This document shows, piece by piece, positions 50,872-59,232 of a DNA stretch of 64,000 bases; positions within the stretch are counted from its first letter, which is position 1, and every line of letters begins with the position of its first letter. The notes below the pieces were generated by a model. That model had not been told where the DNA came from and did no database searches. It saw only the letters and a program-made list of their open reading frames with translations. Source of the DNA: Deltaproteobacteria bacterium (GTDB lineage: Bacteria; Myxococcota_A; UBA9042; DTJE01); the NCBI GenBank assembly GCA_029547805.1, contig JAKPOP010000006.1, positions 1-64,000 on the forward strand. Reading direction: 5' to 3'. The position numbers and the translations under genes were made by a program.

Positions 50872-53199
50872 GTGAGAACTCGTTGGCTGTTGGTGGCATG
50901 TGGATGGTGGCTGGCCTGTGGGGGAGGGGGCGGAGGACAGGACCTGCTGCCGGACGGGGCCTCGGACCTCGGGACTTCGGACGACCGGATCCCGACCGAC
51001 GCGTGGGAAGAGGTCCGGGACGTTGCCCCGGCGGACGAGGACCCCGGGGTTCCGCCCGAGGACGGCGTGTCTCCGGACACCCCGTCTGACCCGGGATCGG
51101 ACCCTGGGGACGCCGACGCGGATGCCGTCGAAGACGTGCCCATGGTCCTCAAGCACTTCACCTACCGGACCGTCGCGGGGATGTCGATGGGGGCCATGGC
51201 CCTGACCGTCGCGGCGCACCACCCCGAGTGGTTCGACTCGGCCGGCGGGCTTGGGGGCTACGTGGACTTCCACTACCTGTTCCACGTGATGCGGGACATG
51301 ATGGGTGGCGGCTTCTGCCCGATGGAGCAACTGCTCCAGCCCGAGGTGCTGGCGGACATCGACAACCCGGACAACCCGGCGGTCTTTTGTGGCAACCAGA
51401 TCCCCCTCCAGCCCTGGGAGTTCTACTGGGACTTCAATCACTTTCACTACGACAACCAGGGGGGCAACTGGGACCGGGACTTCTACCACGACGTGCTGGA
51501 GAGCCTCTCCTTTGCCTACGGGAACCCCATCTCCTGGAACCCGGACCATCCCCTGCTCCCGCCGGGGGTGCCTCCCGAGGAACTGCAGCGGAGCAACCGG
51601 GATCGCTGCCAGAACCCGGTCCGGGTGGGCAAGCCGCACAACTACAACATCGAGTACAACCCCGACGGGGAGTATGACCTCGTGGGCTTCTGCGACGGAG
51701 AGACGCCGGTGGGCTGCTACCAGGGCGACCCGAATCTCTGCGGCAAGTCCAACCCCGAGTACCGGGACCTGATCGGCCGCTACGACCCGACGCATGAGTA
51801 CGACCGCCCCGTGAGCCTGGTGCTGGCGGTGGATTACAACCGGAACGGCCGCAAGGACTATGGCGAGCCCCTGGTCATGAACATGGCCGAGCGCTGGCAG
51901 GACTGGGGCATCGACGGCTGCCCGAACCCCCGGGAGGACGGCAACGGGGGATGCACCGTGGGGGTGAATCCGGCATGGAAGGAGGGGGAGGACCCGAACG
52001 ACGACGACTTCGACCTGCTGCTGAAGCCCCTGGGGACCGAGGGCAACCGGGAATACGACGAGGGGGAACCTTACGACGACTTCGGGCTCGATGGGGTGCC
52101 CGAGTCCCGGGCCGGGTTCGCGGACTACGGCGAGGGGAACGGGCGATTCGACTTCAACCCGAATCTGGCGGCCATGCTGGCGGCCGACAGCCGGACCTTC
52201 TTCCAGACCGCACCGTACGAGGTGCTCCGGGACCACCAGTACTACTTCGACGGCGGCATCCGGGATGCCCTCCATGCCCTGACCCACATGGTGCACCTGG
52301 GGAATGCCCTGGCCGCCCGGGGATTCCAAGTGCGTCGTTACATGGACTTCGGCGGAAACCCCGAGGCCCTGATGCCCCAGTACTCCTGCTTCGAGGTGCT
52401 GGACCACATGGACGAACTGGACTGGGGGCGAAAGGGGATCGGGGATGCGGTGGTGATGGGATACGGGGATCCCAACGGCAAGGTGGGGGATGCCAGCGGC
52501 GGCCACGTCGGGGACGGCTGCGAGGTGCTGCTCCGGGCCGGGATTCTCTATACGATGGCGATGGCCCGGATGCCCGACCCCATCTGGGTGGACGACTACG
52601 ACTTCGACGGGCGGATCGAGTTCCGGTCCTACTACAGCGAGATCCTGGGGCAACGGAGGTGGTACGCCGTGAACCTGCCACCGGGATACTACGCCCCGGA
52701 GTTCCAGGACACCCGCTATCCCCTGGGTCTGATCCTGCCGGGAGTGGGGATGCCCCTCAAGGACACCATCGGGATCACTGCCGTGATGAACCTGACCTGG
52801 GGCTATGGCCGGACTCCGCGCTTCGTGCTGCTGGCCCCCGACGGCCAGTGCTGCTACCGCAAGAACGACACCGGCGAGCGCTTCTGCAACTGCTACAAGG
52901 ATGACGGCGGGATGTTCACCTGCGTGGACCCCCAGTGCCGGGGCGAACACGAGCAATGCCAGGTCTTCCAGATTCGGAACCAGGGGTTCACCCAGGAGTG
53001 CAACAGCGGCCATTTCTTCGTGAACCAGCGGACCAACCGGTGGGGGGAGGACCTCTCGGTGGACAGCACCAACTCCTTCGAGGACGGCCTGTTCGAGGTC
53101 ATCCGGGAGGCGGAACGGGCCTACCGGTTGCGTCCCGAGGAGGACGTGCTGGTGCCCGCCGACTTCCCCGATCGCCTGCCCCCGCGGCAGTATCGCTAG
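50872..53199 (+). CDS. Lipoprotein esterase-like protein with permuted alpha/beta hydrolase halves
   Basis: Predicted lipoprotein of 775 residues; 'WWLAC' makes Cys16 the anchor and an acidic linker runs to about 85. The nucleophile elbow 'GMSMGAMAL' (Ser105) sits near the start, followed by 'HPEWFDSAGGL'. Mid-chain (457-465) is 'FDGGIRD', like the Asp-bearing loop of esterases, and a calcium-loop 'DYNRNGRKDYGE' (about 321-332). Near the end come 'YAVNLPPGYY' (about 600) and 'LGLILPGVG', the normal N-terminal strands, and 'FEVIREAERAYRL', the helix that normally precedes the elbow. So the order is swapped relative to esterase D. GTG at 50872 has GGGGAGG upstream. Substrate unknown. Confidence 0.75.
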   Translation: MRTRWLLVACGWWLACGGGGGGQDLLPDGASDLGTSDDRIPTDAWEEVRDVAPADEDPGVPPEDGVSPDTPSDPGSDPGDADADAVEDVPMVLKHFTYRTVAGMSMGAMALTVAAHHPEWFDSAGGLGGYVDFHYLFHVMRDMMGGGFCPMEQLLQPEVLADIDNPDNPAVFCGNQIPLQPWEFYWDFNHFHYDNQGGNWDRDFYHDVLESLSFAYGNPISWNPDHPLLPPGVPPEELQRSNRDRCQNPVRVGKPHNYNIEYNPDGEYDLVGFCDGETPVGCYQGDPNLCGKSNPEYRDLIGRYDPTHEYDRPVSLVLAVDYNRNGRKDYGEPLVMNMAERWQDWGIDGCPNPREDGNGGCTVGVNPAWKEGEDPNDDDFDLLLKPLGTEGNREYDEGEPYDDFGLDGVPESRAGFADYGEGNGRFDFNPNLAAMLAADSRTFFQTAPYEVLRDHQYYFDGGIRDALHALTHMVHLGNALAARGFQVRRYMDFGGNPEALMPQYSCFEVLDHMDELDWGRKGIGDAVVMGYGDPNGKVGDASGGHVGDGCEVLLRAGILYTMAMARMPDPIWVDDYDFDGRIEFRSYYSEILGQRRWYAVNLPPGYYAPEFQDTRYPLGLILPGVGMPLKDTIGITAVMNLTWGYGRTPRFVLLAPDGQCCYRKNDTGERFCNCYKDDGGMFTCVDPQCRGEHEQCQVFQIRNQGFTQECNSGHFFVNQRTNRWGEDLSVDSTNSFEDGLFEVIREAERAYRLRPEEDVLVPADFPDRLPPRQYR

Positions 53200-53278
53200 C
53201 CTTTCGCCCCTTCGTCCTGGGACGTCTGCCAAGGCATCGACGCTTCGGGAGCGGCCAGGGCACCTGGCAGTCCCCGGA

Positions 53279-53896
53279 CTACCGAGGACGCCTGCCGATC
53301 AGGCCGTGGAAGTCCCGGGAGGTGGGGATGGACCCGATGTCCTGAAAACCGGCCTCCTCCAGTTCCCGGATGGCAGTGTCTCGGGACACCCGGTGGTCCA
53401 CCGGGGGGCCGCGATCCGGAACGACTCCCTCGGGCGGCACCTCCCAGTCCACCAGCGCCAGTCGGCCCCCGGGGACCAGCACCCGGAGGACCTCCCGCAG
53501 GAAGGCGACCCGGTCGTCCAGTTCATGGTGGACGTTGGCCAGCAGGGACGCATCGACGGTGCCGTCGGCCAGCGGCAGCCGGGATTCCTCCGAGAGGCGG
53601 GCCGTCACGTCCTTCCATCGAGGGTGGTGCGCCAGCCGTTGCTCCAGGGCCTGCAGCATTCCCGGGGAGACGTCCAGGGCCTCGAACCGGACGCCCTCGG
53701 GGGCGAGGTCCATCAGGTGCTCGAGCCAGAAGCCGTTGCCGCACCCGATGTCGGCGATGCGGTTCCCGGGCTGGACCTGCAGCGCGTCCAGCAGGGCCGC
53801 AGGGGCCAGGTCGGTGGTCCGGCGGGGGTCCAGCAGCCGAGCAGCCTCCGAGGCGTGGAACTTGTGGGGTGCCTTGGTGTCCGAGGGGTCATGCAT
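53279..53896 (-). CDS. Class I SAM-dependent methyltransferase
   Basis: Protein of 205 residues. 'IADIGCGNGFWLEHLM' is motif I, 'FEALDVSPGML' follows, and 'LLANVHHELDDRVAFLREVLRVLVPGGRLALVDWE' gives motifs II-III. This is the UbiE/COQ5-like small methyltransferase type, but the N- and C-termini give no hint of substrate (arsenite methyltransferases, for instance, have Cys residues that are absent here). ATG at 53896 has GGAAGGACC upstream. It is convergent with the esterase, with 79 bases between stops. Confidence 0.85.
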   Translation of the reverse strand: MHDPSDTKAPHKFHASEAARLLDPRRTTDLAPAALLDALQVQPGNRIADIGCGNGFWLEHLMDLAPEGVRFEALDVSPGMLQALEQRLAHHPRWKDVTARLSEESRLPLADGTVDASLLANVHHELDDRVAFLREVLRVLVPGGRLALVDWEVPPEGVVPDRGPPVDHRVSRDTAIRELEEAGFQDIGSIPTSRDFHGLIGRRPR

Positions 53897-54111
53897 GGCG
53901 GGGTCCTTCCACGGAAGCCGGCGGGGAAGATGGGGACCCTGGGCCCGGTTGTCCAGGGTGTGCGAAGACGCTCCAGGGCCGTGCGAATCCGAACGTGCGG
54001 AGGGTGGGTACGACCTCCGGTGACGCTGTTTGTGTCGGGATACCGCATGGTTGCGTGCGGGCACGCCCTTTGAATGCTGGGGAGGCTCCAAGGAACTGCA
54101 GGGGGAACAGG

Positions 54112-54867
54112 ATGGCCAGGGGGCGTTGGAGGGTCGCGTGGCTGGTGCTGATGGTGGGCCTGTCGGCGGCGTCCAGGAGCGTCGGTGCCCAGACGGCCGC
54201 CGAGATCCTGGAACGGATGGACCGGGCCATCAGCGGCTACCAGGACCAGCGGATGGACGTGGCCATGACGGTGGTGGACGCAGGCGGGAGCCGGAAGACG
54301 TACGAGTTCACCATCTGGCAGAAGGGCACGAAGAAGCGCCTGGTGCGCTTCCACTCCGGCGAGATGAAGGGGATGAGCACGCTGGTGGAGGACCGGGACC
54401 GGGTCTATGTCTATCTCCCGGCCTTCCGCAAGGTGCGCCGGGTGGCTCCCCACAGCATGAACCAGACCTTTGCGGGGTCCGACTTCACCAACGAGGACAT
54501 GGCGGGGATCACCTGGGCCGACGCCTGGAACGGGGTGATCGAACGGGAGGATGGCGAGGCCTGGTGGCTGCTGTGCACGCCGAAGCCGGGGATGAGCAGC
54601 AGTTCCCCGAAGGTCCGCCTGAAGGTCCAGAAAGGGACCTTCTACCAGTCGATGGTGGAGTACCTGGACCAGGAGGGCCGCCCGGTGCGCCGGATGGAGA
54701 GCAGCCAGTTGAAGACCTTCCCCGGCGGCGCCGAGCGCTATTCCCGAGTCGTGCTGGCTGACCTGAGGACCGGGCACCGGACTGAACTGGAGGTCCGGGA
54801 CTTCCAGGTGAACCAGGGGCTGCCGGACAGCGCCTTCTCCCAGCGGGAACTGGAGTGGGGGCGGTGA
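54112..54867 (+). CDS. LolA-like outer membrane lipoprotein-sorting protein
   Basis: Exported protein of 251 residues with a cleavable signal ending near 'SVGAQ' (about residue 26). The body is the LolA/LolB-type half-barrel: 'YEFTIWQKGTKKRLVRF', 'MSTLVEDRDRVYVYLPAFRKVRRVAPHSM' and 'TFAGSDFTNEDM'. The last three form the conserved core of the 'outer membrane lipoprotein-sorting protein' group often found beside RND pumps. No RND pump is present here. It probably carries lipid or lipoprotein in the periplasm. ATG at 54112 has AGGGGGAACAGG upstream. Confidence 0.85.
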   Translation: MARGRWRVAWLVLMVGLSAASRSVGAQTAAEILERMDRAISGYQDQRMDVAMTVVDAGGSRKTYEFTIWQKGTKKRLVRFHSGEMKGMSTLVEDRDRVYVYLPAFRKVRRVAPHSMNQTFAGSDFTNEDMAGITWADAWNGVIEREDGEAWWLLCTPKPGMSSSSPKVRLKVQKGTFYQSMVEYLDQEGRPVRRMESSQLKTFPGGAERYSRVVLADLRTGHRTELEVRDFQVNQGLPDSAFSQRELEWGR

Positions 54868-54991
54868 TTGCGTCCCGGGGGTCGTCCACGGGCCGGGACT
54901 CCGTGGGGCCCCGGGCCGCGGATCGGACACTCCGATTCAGCGAAAGAACTGCAAGAACAGTTGGTTGGGTCGGGTCATTCGGTGACTGTCC

Positions 54992-56962
54992 CTAGAATTC
55001 GTAGCCCCAGGTGACGGTCAGGAGGTCGTCCTGGTAGCGGGCGCCGACGTGGCCCCAGACGCCGTCGGTGCGCTGGTAGGAGGCCTGGAGGAGGTGCCGC
55101 CCTCCCGGCCGGAAGGTGACCTGGGGGGCGACCTGCAGGAGCAGGGCGTTGTCCCCCTCGCCCCAGGCGTGCCAGAGGTGCAGCGAGAGGCTGTAGGCGA
55201 ACCAGGGACGCACGGCATGGGTCCACTGCACCACGGGCCCATGCAGGTGATAGTGTTCCGGGGCGAAGTAGGTGATGCGACCGTAGCGTCGCCCCGGGTA
55301 GCGGAAGCCCTCTCCCTCGTACTCGTAGAGGAGTTCCAGCCGGGGCGAGTCCATCACCCGCACTCCCAGGGCCGCCGATGCGCTCCAGCGCTGGTTCCAG
55401 TCGGACCAGACACCGTAGGATCCGCCCAGGTGGAGGATCATCCGGTCCACGGGCTCGGAGTCGATGCCGAGGGACAGGGAGTTCGCGACGATGCGGGTCT
55501 CGATGTCGCCGATGGCGGTCATCACGTCGGCCCGGCGGACCTCCGCCGCGAGGCTGACCCGGTCGAAGTCCCGGGAGACGACCAGATAGCCGTTGCCCGA
55601 GTCGAACCCGGTGTCGTAGTGCTGCCAGGAGGCCCCGAGGGAGAGTTGCACGGCGGTCAGGTCGGCCTCGGCAAAGGCCCCGACGGCATGGCCCAGCACG
55701 GTCCGTTGGCCCCGGTCCGGTTCGCTGGAGGGACCCCGGAGGAAACGGAACTGGTAGAACGCCCCGATGCTGGCCTCCGGGCGGAACTGCCAGGCCCCCC
55801 GGGGGCCGACGCCGTGGAACCACAGGCGGTCCTTCTCGTGGAAGAGGGTGTACTCCAGCGAGAGGTGGGATGCCAGGCCCGTGTCGGCCAGCACGGACTG
55901 GCGGGCCAGGTCCCGGAACCGGGGGTCCGAGGTTCGAAGCAGGGTCGCGTATCTCCGGGCCCTGGCCCCGAGGCCCAGGTCCGACGACAGGGAGAGGGCC
56001 CGGGCCCGGATCTCCCCGTCGAAGGGTTGTTGTTCCAGTAGTCGGTCATACAGGTGCAGGGCGTCGCGTGGTCTCCCGTTCCATTCGTAGAGCAGGCCCA
56101 GGGTCCGGATCACCAGGGGGTCGTCGGGCAGGGCCGCCAGCAGGCGCTCGTAGGCCTCGATGGCCTCCCGCTCCCGACCGTCGTCCAGGTGCATCGCCGC
56201 CAGTTGACGCAGCGCCTCCAGGTCGTCGGGCCGCTGGCGGACCCGGGCCTCGAGGAGCCTTCGTGCGTCCTCGGGGCGGTCCTGCCAGCGGTAGAGTTGC
56301 ATCAGGGTCCGGGCCACCTCGTCATCCCCGGGGACGATTTGCAGGTAGCGGGCCAGCAGGTCGATGGCCTCGGCCTGGCGGTCCTGGTCCACCAGGAGCA
56401 GGCCGACGCGGCGCATCAGTGCCGGATCCTCGCTCCGGCGGGAACGGACCTCCTGGTAGAGTTCCAGGGCGCTGTCCGGGTGGTCCAGCGACAGCCACAG
56501 GTCCGCCAGGCGAAGCCGCGTGTCGTCGTCCAGGGGGGCGGCCTTGAGGACCTCCCCCCACTGGTCTGCGGCCTCTTCCGGACGGTCCAGGGCGAGCAGG
56601 GCCTCGGCGACGACCTTCCGCACCTCGGGGTCCACGGGGTGAAGGTCCAGGCAGGGACGAAGCAGGTCCGGGACCTCGGCGGCCTGTCCCCGGTCCAAGG
56701 CCTCGCGAGCCTTTCCGGCGAGGGCCGGGCAGTCCGGAGGCGGCGGCGGCTCGGGCGACGGGTGGCCGGGAGCCGTCCTCCGGGTCCCGGACGCCCGGGT
56801 GGCATCCTTTCGAGGCGCCGCATCGGGGGCCTTCTCGGCCGGTGGGGCCTCCACGGTCCGGCCGTCCATCCGGATCGGGAAGGGGTCCCGGGGACGACCC
56901 AGGGAGACCGGGACCGGCAGCGCGAGACCCGCTGCGACGGCTATCGCCAGAAGATGCCGCAT
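54992..56962 (-). CDS. TPR protein with a C-terminal outer-membrane beta-barrel
   Basis: Protein of 656 residues with a signal peptide. About seven TPR helical repeats (roughly 80-330) lead to a region of alternating strands (about 360-656) ending in Phe ('WGYEF'), as expected for an outer-membrane barrel. This is the layout of PelB, PgaA and BcsC, which export polysaccharides. Its ATG lies inside the end of the upstream deacetylase-like gene (22-base overlap), so the pair is coupled. Together they recall pelA-pelB or pgaB-pgaA; no synthase is in the window. The long frame that runs on to 58975 is not one gene, as its first half shadows the deacetylase. Confidence 0.8.
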   Translation of the reverse strand: MRHLLAIAVAAGLALPVPVSLGRPRDPFPIRMDGRTVEAPPAEKAPDAAPRKDATRASGTRRTAPGHPSPEPPPPPDCPALAGKAREALDRGQAAEVPDLLRPCLDLHPVDPEVRKVVAEALLALDRPEEAADQWGEVLKAAPLDDDTRLRLADLWLSLDHPDSALELYQEVRSRRSEDPALMRRVGLLLVDQDRQAEAIDLLARYLQIVPGDDEVARTLMQLYRWQDRPEDARRLLEARVRQRPDDLEALRQLAAMHLDDGREREAIEAYERLLAALPDDPLVIRTLGLLYEWNGRPRDALHLYDRLLEQQPFDGEIRARALSLSSDLGLGARARRYATLLRTSDPRFRDLARQSVLADTGLASHLSLEYTLFHEKDRLWFHGVGPRGAWQFRPEASIGAFYQFRFLRGPSSEPDRGQRTVLGHAVGAFAEADLTAVQLSLGASWQHYDTGFDSGNGYLVVSRDFDRVSLAAEVRRADVMTAIGDIETRIVANSLSLGIDSEPVDRMILHLGGSYGVWSDWNQRWSASAALGVRVMDSPRLELLYEYEGEGFRYPGRRYGRITYFAPEHYHLHGPVVQWTHAVRPWFAYSLSLHLWHAWGEGDNALLLQVAPQVTFRPGGRHLLQASYQRTDGVWGHVGARYQDDLLTVTWGYEF

Positions 56963-59022
56963 GCGCCTCCGTTGGAACGCAGGACGACCCGCGATTCCAC
57001 CTGGGAACGGAAGACCTCTTCGCAGCTTCCCTGGATCCGGACCTCCCGGTCCCGCGGTGGGCGAACCCAGAAGGTCAGTCCGCCATCGGGGGGATTCTCG
57101 ACGCGAACCAGCAGGCCGTCGGACTCCCGCAGGACCCGCAGGCCCGCCTTCCACCACTGGCGCAGGTGCGGCGAGGCCTCCACCGCGGTCCTCCGGGTCA
57201 GCCAGGGGTGGGCCCGGTCCACCTTCTCCAGCAGGGAGGTCAGTTCCCGGACCATTCCGGGCCAGTCCCGGCCCCGGCTCCTCTCGGGGTCCAGCAGGTC
57301 GTCGGGGTGGATGAAGTGGCTGAAGACCCCCGGGAGCACCAGGGCGTCCAGGACCTCCTGGGCATTGTCGCCGTCCAGGAAGTGCTCCGACGAGATGCGG
57401 GGGACGTTCGAGAGGGCCGGGACCTCCGGGTCCGGTCCGAACTCCTGGCCCAGGATGGGCCCCTCGTCCAGGTACTGGGTGGACAGGACCTCGACCTCCG
57501 GGAAGGCCTGCCGGAGCGCCTCCTTGCCGACCCGCTGGACGAAGTTGCTGGGGGCCACATAGGCCCGGGGCACCCGGTCCTTGCCGAAGACGCGCTGGTA
57601 CTCGGTCCGGAGCATCGCCAGGGCCGTCCGCATCGACCCGATCCCGCTCCACCCGACGCTCCACTCGTTGCGCACGAGGCTCAGGGACTGGTGGTTGAAG
57701 CCGTGGATGTCCACCTCGTATCCGGCGGCAGAGATGGCCCGGGCCAGGTCCAGGGACGGGGAGCCCTCGGCGTAGGTCCCGGGGGTCCCCTGGTCGGGCA
57801 TGTGATCGTCGTAGGTGAGCACGAAGGCGAAGGTCGGCCGAAGAGAGTGGTCCTGGACCAGCCGGTGGATGTCGGGCCACCAGCGGTCCCGGTAGAACTC
57901 CCCGTCGGGGACCTCCGGGGCTCCGGCCTCGACCTGGACGGGCCTGCCGCTTGCCGGCAGGGGGCAGTCGTCCACGAAGAACAGGTGCATGTCCATGAGG
58001 GCCGAGACCAGGGGAGAGGCCTCCATGAGCGACAGCAGCAGCAAGCCCCGGGCCGACTTGTCCGCCAGCAGGGGGACGGTCCAGGCCACCAGGGTCCCCC
58101 GTCCCTTCGAGATGCGGAAGGCCAGCGGCGCATCCCGTCCCCCCCGGGCGCCACAGAGCACCCTCGCCTCCGTGGGGAGCCGGTAGAGGGGCATCGGGTC
58201 CGCATCCGCCTCCGGGATCCGGAAGACCATCCCGTCGGCGCCCGGAAGGAAGGCCGGGTCGCAGGTCCACGCCCGGAGGGGGGCCTCCCCGGAGGCCCCA
58301 TCGACCCCCGTCAGGGACCGGAGGGCGTCGTCGTCGATGCCGCCCGGAAGCACCACGGCCCCGCCGGCCTCCAGGTAGCGCCGAAGCGTTGCCACCAGGG
58401 ACTCGGCGATGGCGGCCGGGAGGTGGTCCGTGAGGACCACCACCGCGTCGTAGCGCGACAGCCAGAGGTCCGGGACGCGAACCAGATGCCGGAGGTCCAG
58501 GAAATCGGCCATCAGGCGGGCATAGGTCGCCATCCAGGAGGCCTCTCGGAGCAGGGTCGTCGAGACCTCGCCGTCGTCCCAGCCCATCAGGAGCACCCGG
58601 GAGGGCCTCGGAAAGGACTCGCCCCGGAGGGCGTCCCGGACCTCGTGCAGGAGGCGTTCGATTGCCGGGGCCGGGTTCTCGGCGGAGATCGACCGGATCG
58701 CGGGGTCGGGGCTCGGCGCTTCTCCGGGGGCCAGGCAGCGGACCCGCAAGAGGGCAGGAGGGGGCGTCGCGGCCCCCTTGGAGCGGTGCACCTCGAGTCC
58801 CATCCCGTCCAGTTCCTGGCCGAAGGCGACCCACTCGGGGCGGCGAATCTCCCGGTCCGGGCACTCCAGGTCCACGAGGGTCGGCGGGGTGACCCATTGC
58901 ATCGCTGCAGCGGGCCGCAGGGGCTTCCGGGTCGAGGGAGCCGCTGCGGCCGGGGCGGCGACGGTCAGGACGCACAGCAGCGCCCAGGACCAGCGACAGG
59001 CTGTCCGCACCGATCGTGCCAA
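56941..59022 (-). CDS. Exported polysaccharide deacetylase-like protein (DUF2194-like)
   Basis: Protein of 693 residues from TTG at 59022, whose signal peptide is 'LLCVLTVAAPAAAA' and which has GGGGAGGAACC directly upstream. A first domain (about 150-330) looks like a glutamine-amidotransferase-like fold ('YDAVVVLTDHLP'). The second (about 360-600) has the metal pattern of CE4 deacetylases: 'TYDDH' near 403 and 'HGFNH' (HxxxH) at about 438-442, then 'FSHFIHPDD'. I read it as DUF2194-like, a group I associate with polysaccharide loci. It likely trims acetyl groups from a secreted polymer exported by the TPR-porin it overlaps. The GTG at 59061 is the alternative start, with no site before it. 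Confidence 0.7.
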   Translation of the reverse strand: MARSVRTACRWSWALLCVLTVAAPAAAAPSTRKPLRPAAAMQWVTPPTLVDLECPDREIRRPEWVAFGQELDGMGLEVHRSKGAATPPPALLRVRCLAPGEAPSPDPAIRSISAENPAPAIERLLHEVRDALRGESFPRPSRVLLMGWDDGEVSTTLLREASWMATYARLMADFLDLRHLVRVPDLWLSRYDAVVVLTDHLPAAIAESLVATLRRYLEAGGAVVLPGGIDDDALRSLTGVDGASGEAPLRAWTCDPAFLPGADGMVFRIPEADADPMPLYRLPTEARVLCGARGGRDAPLAFRISKGRGTLVAWTVPLLADKSARGLLLLSLMEASPLVSALMDMHLFFVDDCPLPASGRPVQVEAGAPEVPDGEFYRDRWWPDIHRLVQDHSLRPTFAFVLTYDDHMPDQGTPGTYAEGSPSLDLARAISAAGYEVDIHGFNHQSLSLVRNEWSVGWSGIGSMRTALAMLRTEYQRVFGKDRVPRAYVAPSNFVQRVGKEALRQAFPEVEVLSTQYLDEGPILGQEFGPDPEVPALSNVPRISSEHFLDGDNAQEVLDALVLPGVFSHFIHPDDLLDPERSRGRDWPGMVRELTSLLEKVDRAHPWLTRRTAVEASPHLRQWWKAGLRVLRESDGLLVRVENPPDGGLTFWVRPPRDREVRIQGSCEEVFRSQVESRVVLRSNGGACGIFWR

Positions 59023-59232
59023 GGTTCCTCCCCGAGGCGCCTCTCGTGCGATCACCGGCACAGGCTCGATGGTCGGGAGCGGCCCTTGCGGAAATTCGGG
59101 GCCATCCTAGCCGAGGCGACGACCCGGGTCAATGCGGGACGACCGGAGGCCGTGCTACCCTATGGTCACGGATCCCGGGGCCGCCCGGGAGGGCGGGCTG
59201 CGAGTTCCGGGACCTCTCCGAAAGGGGGCTCG

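Noticed and set aside
53200-53278. Intrinsic terminator between the esterase and methyltransferase genes
   Set aside because: Only short, imperfect hairpins and no T-run; could be factor-dependent termination.
54992-58975. One 1327-codon frame joining the TPR-porin to upstream sequence
   Set aside because: Its first half is a shadow of the deacetylase-like gene in another frame; the real porin start at 56962 has a signal peptide.
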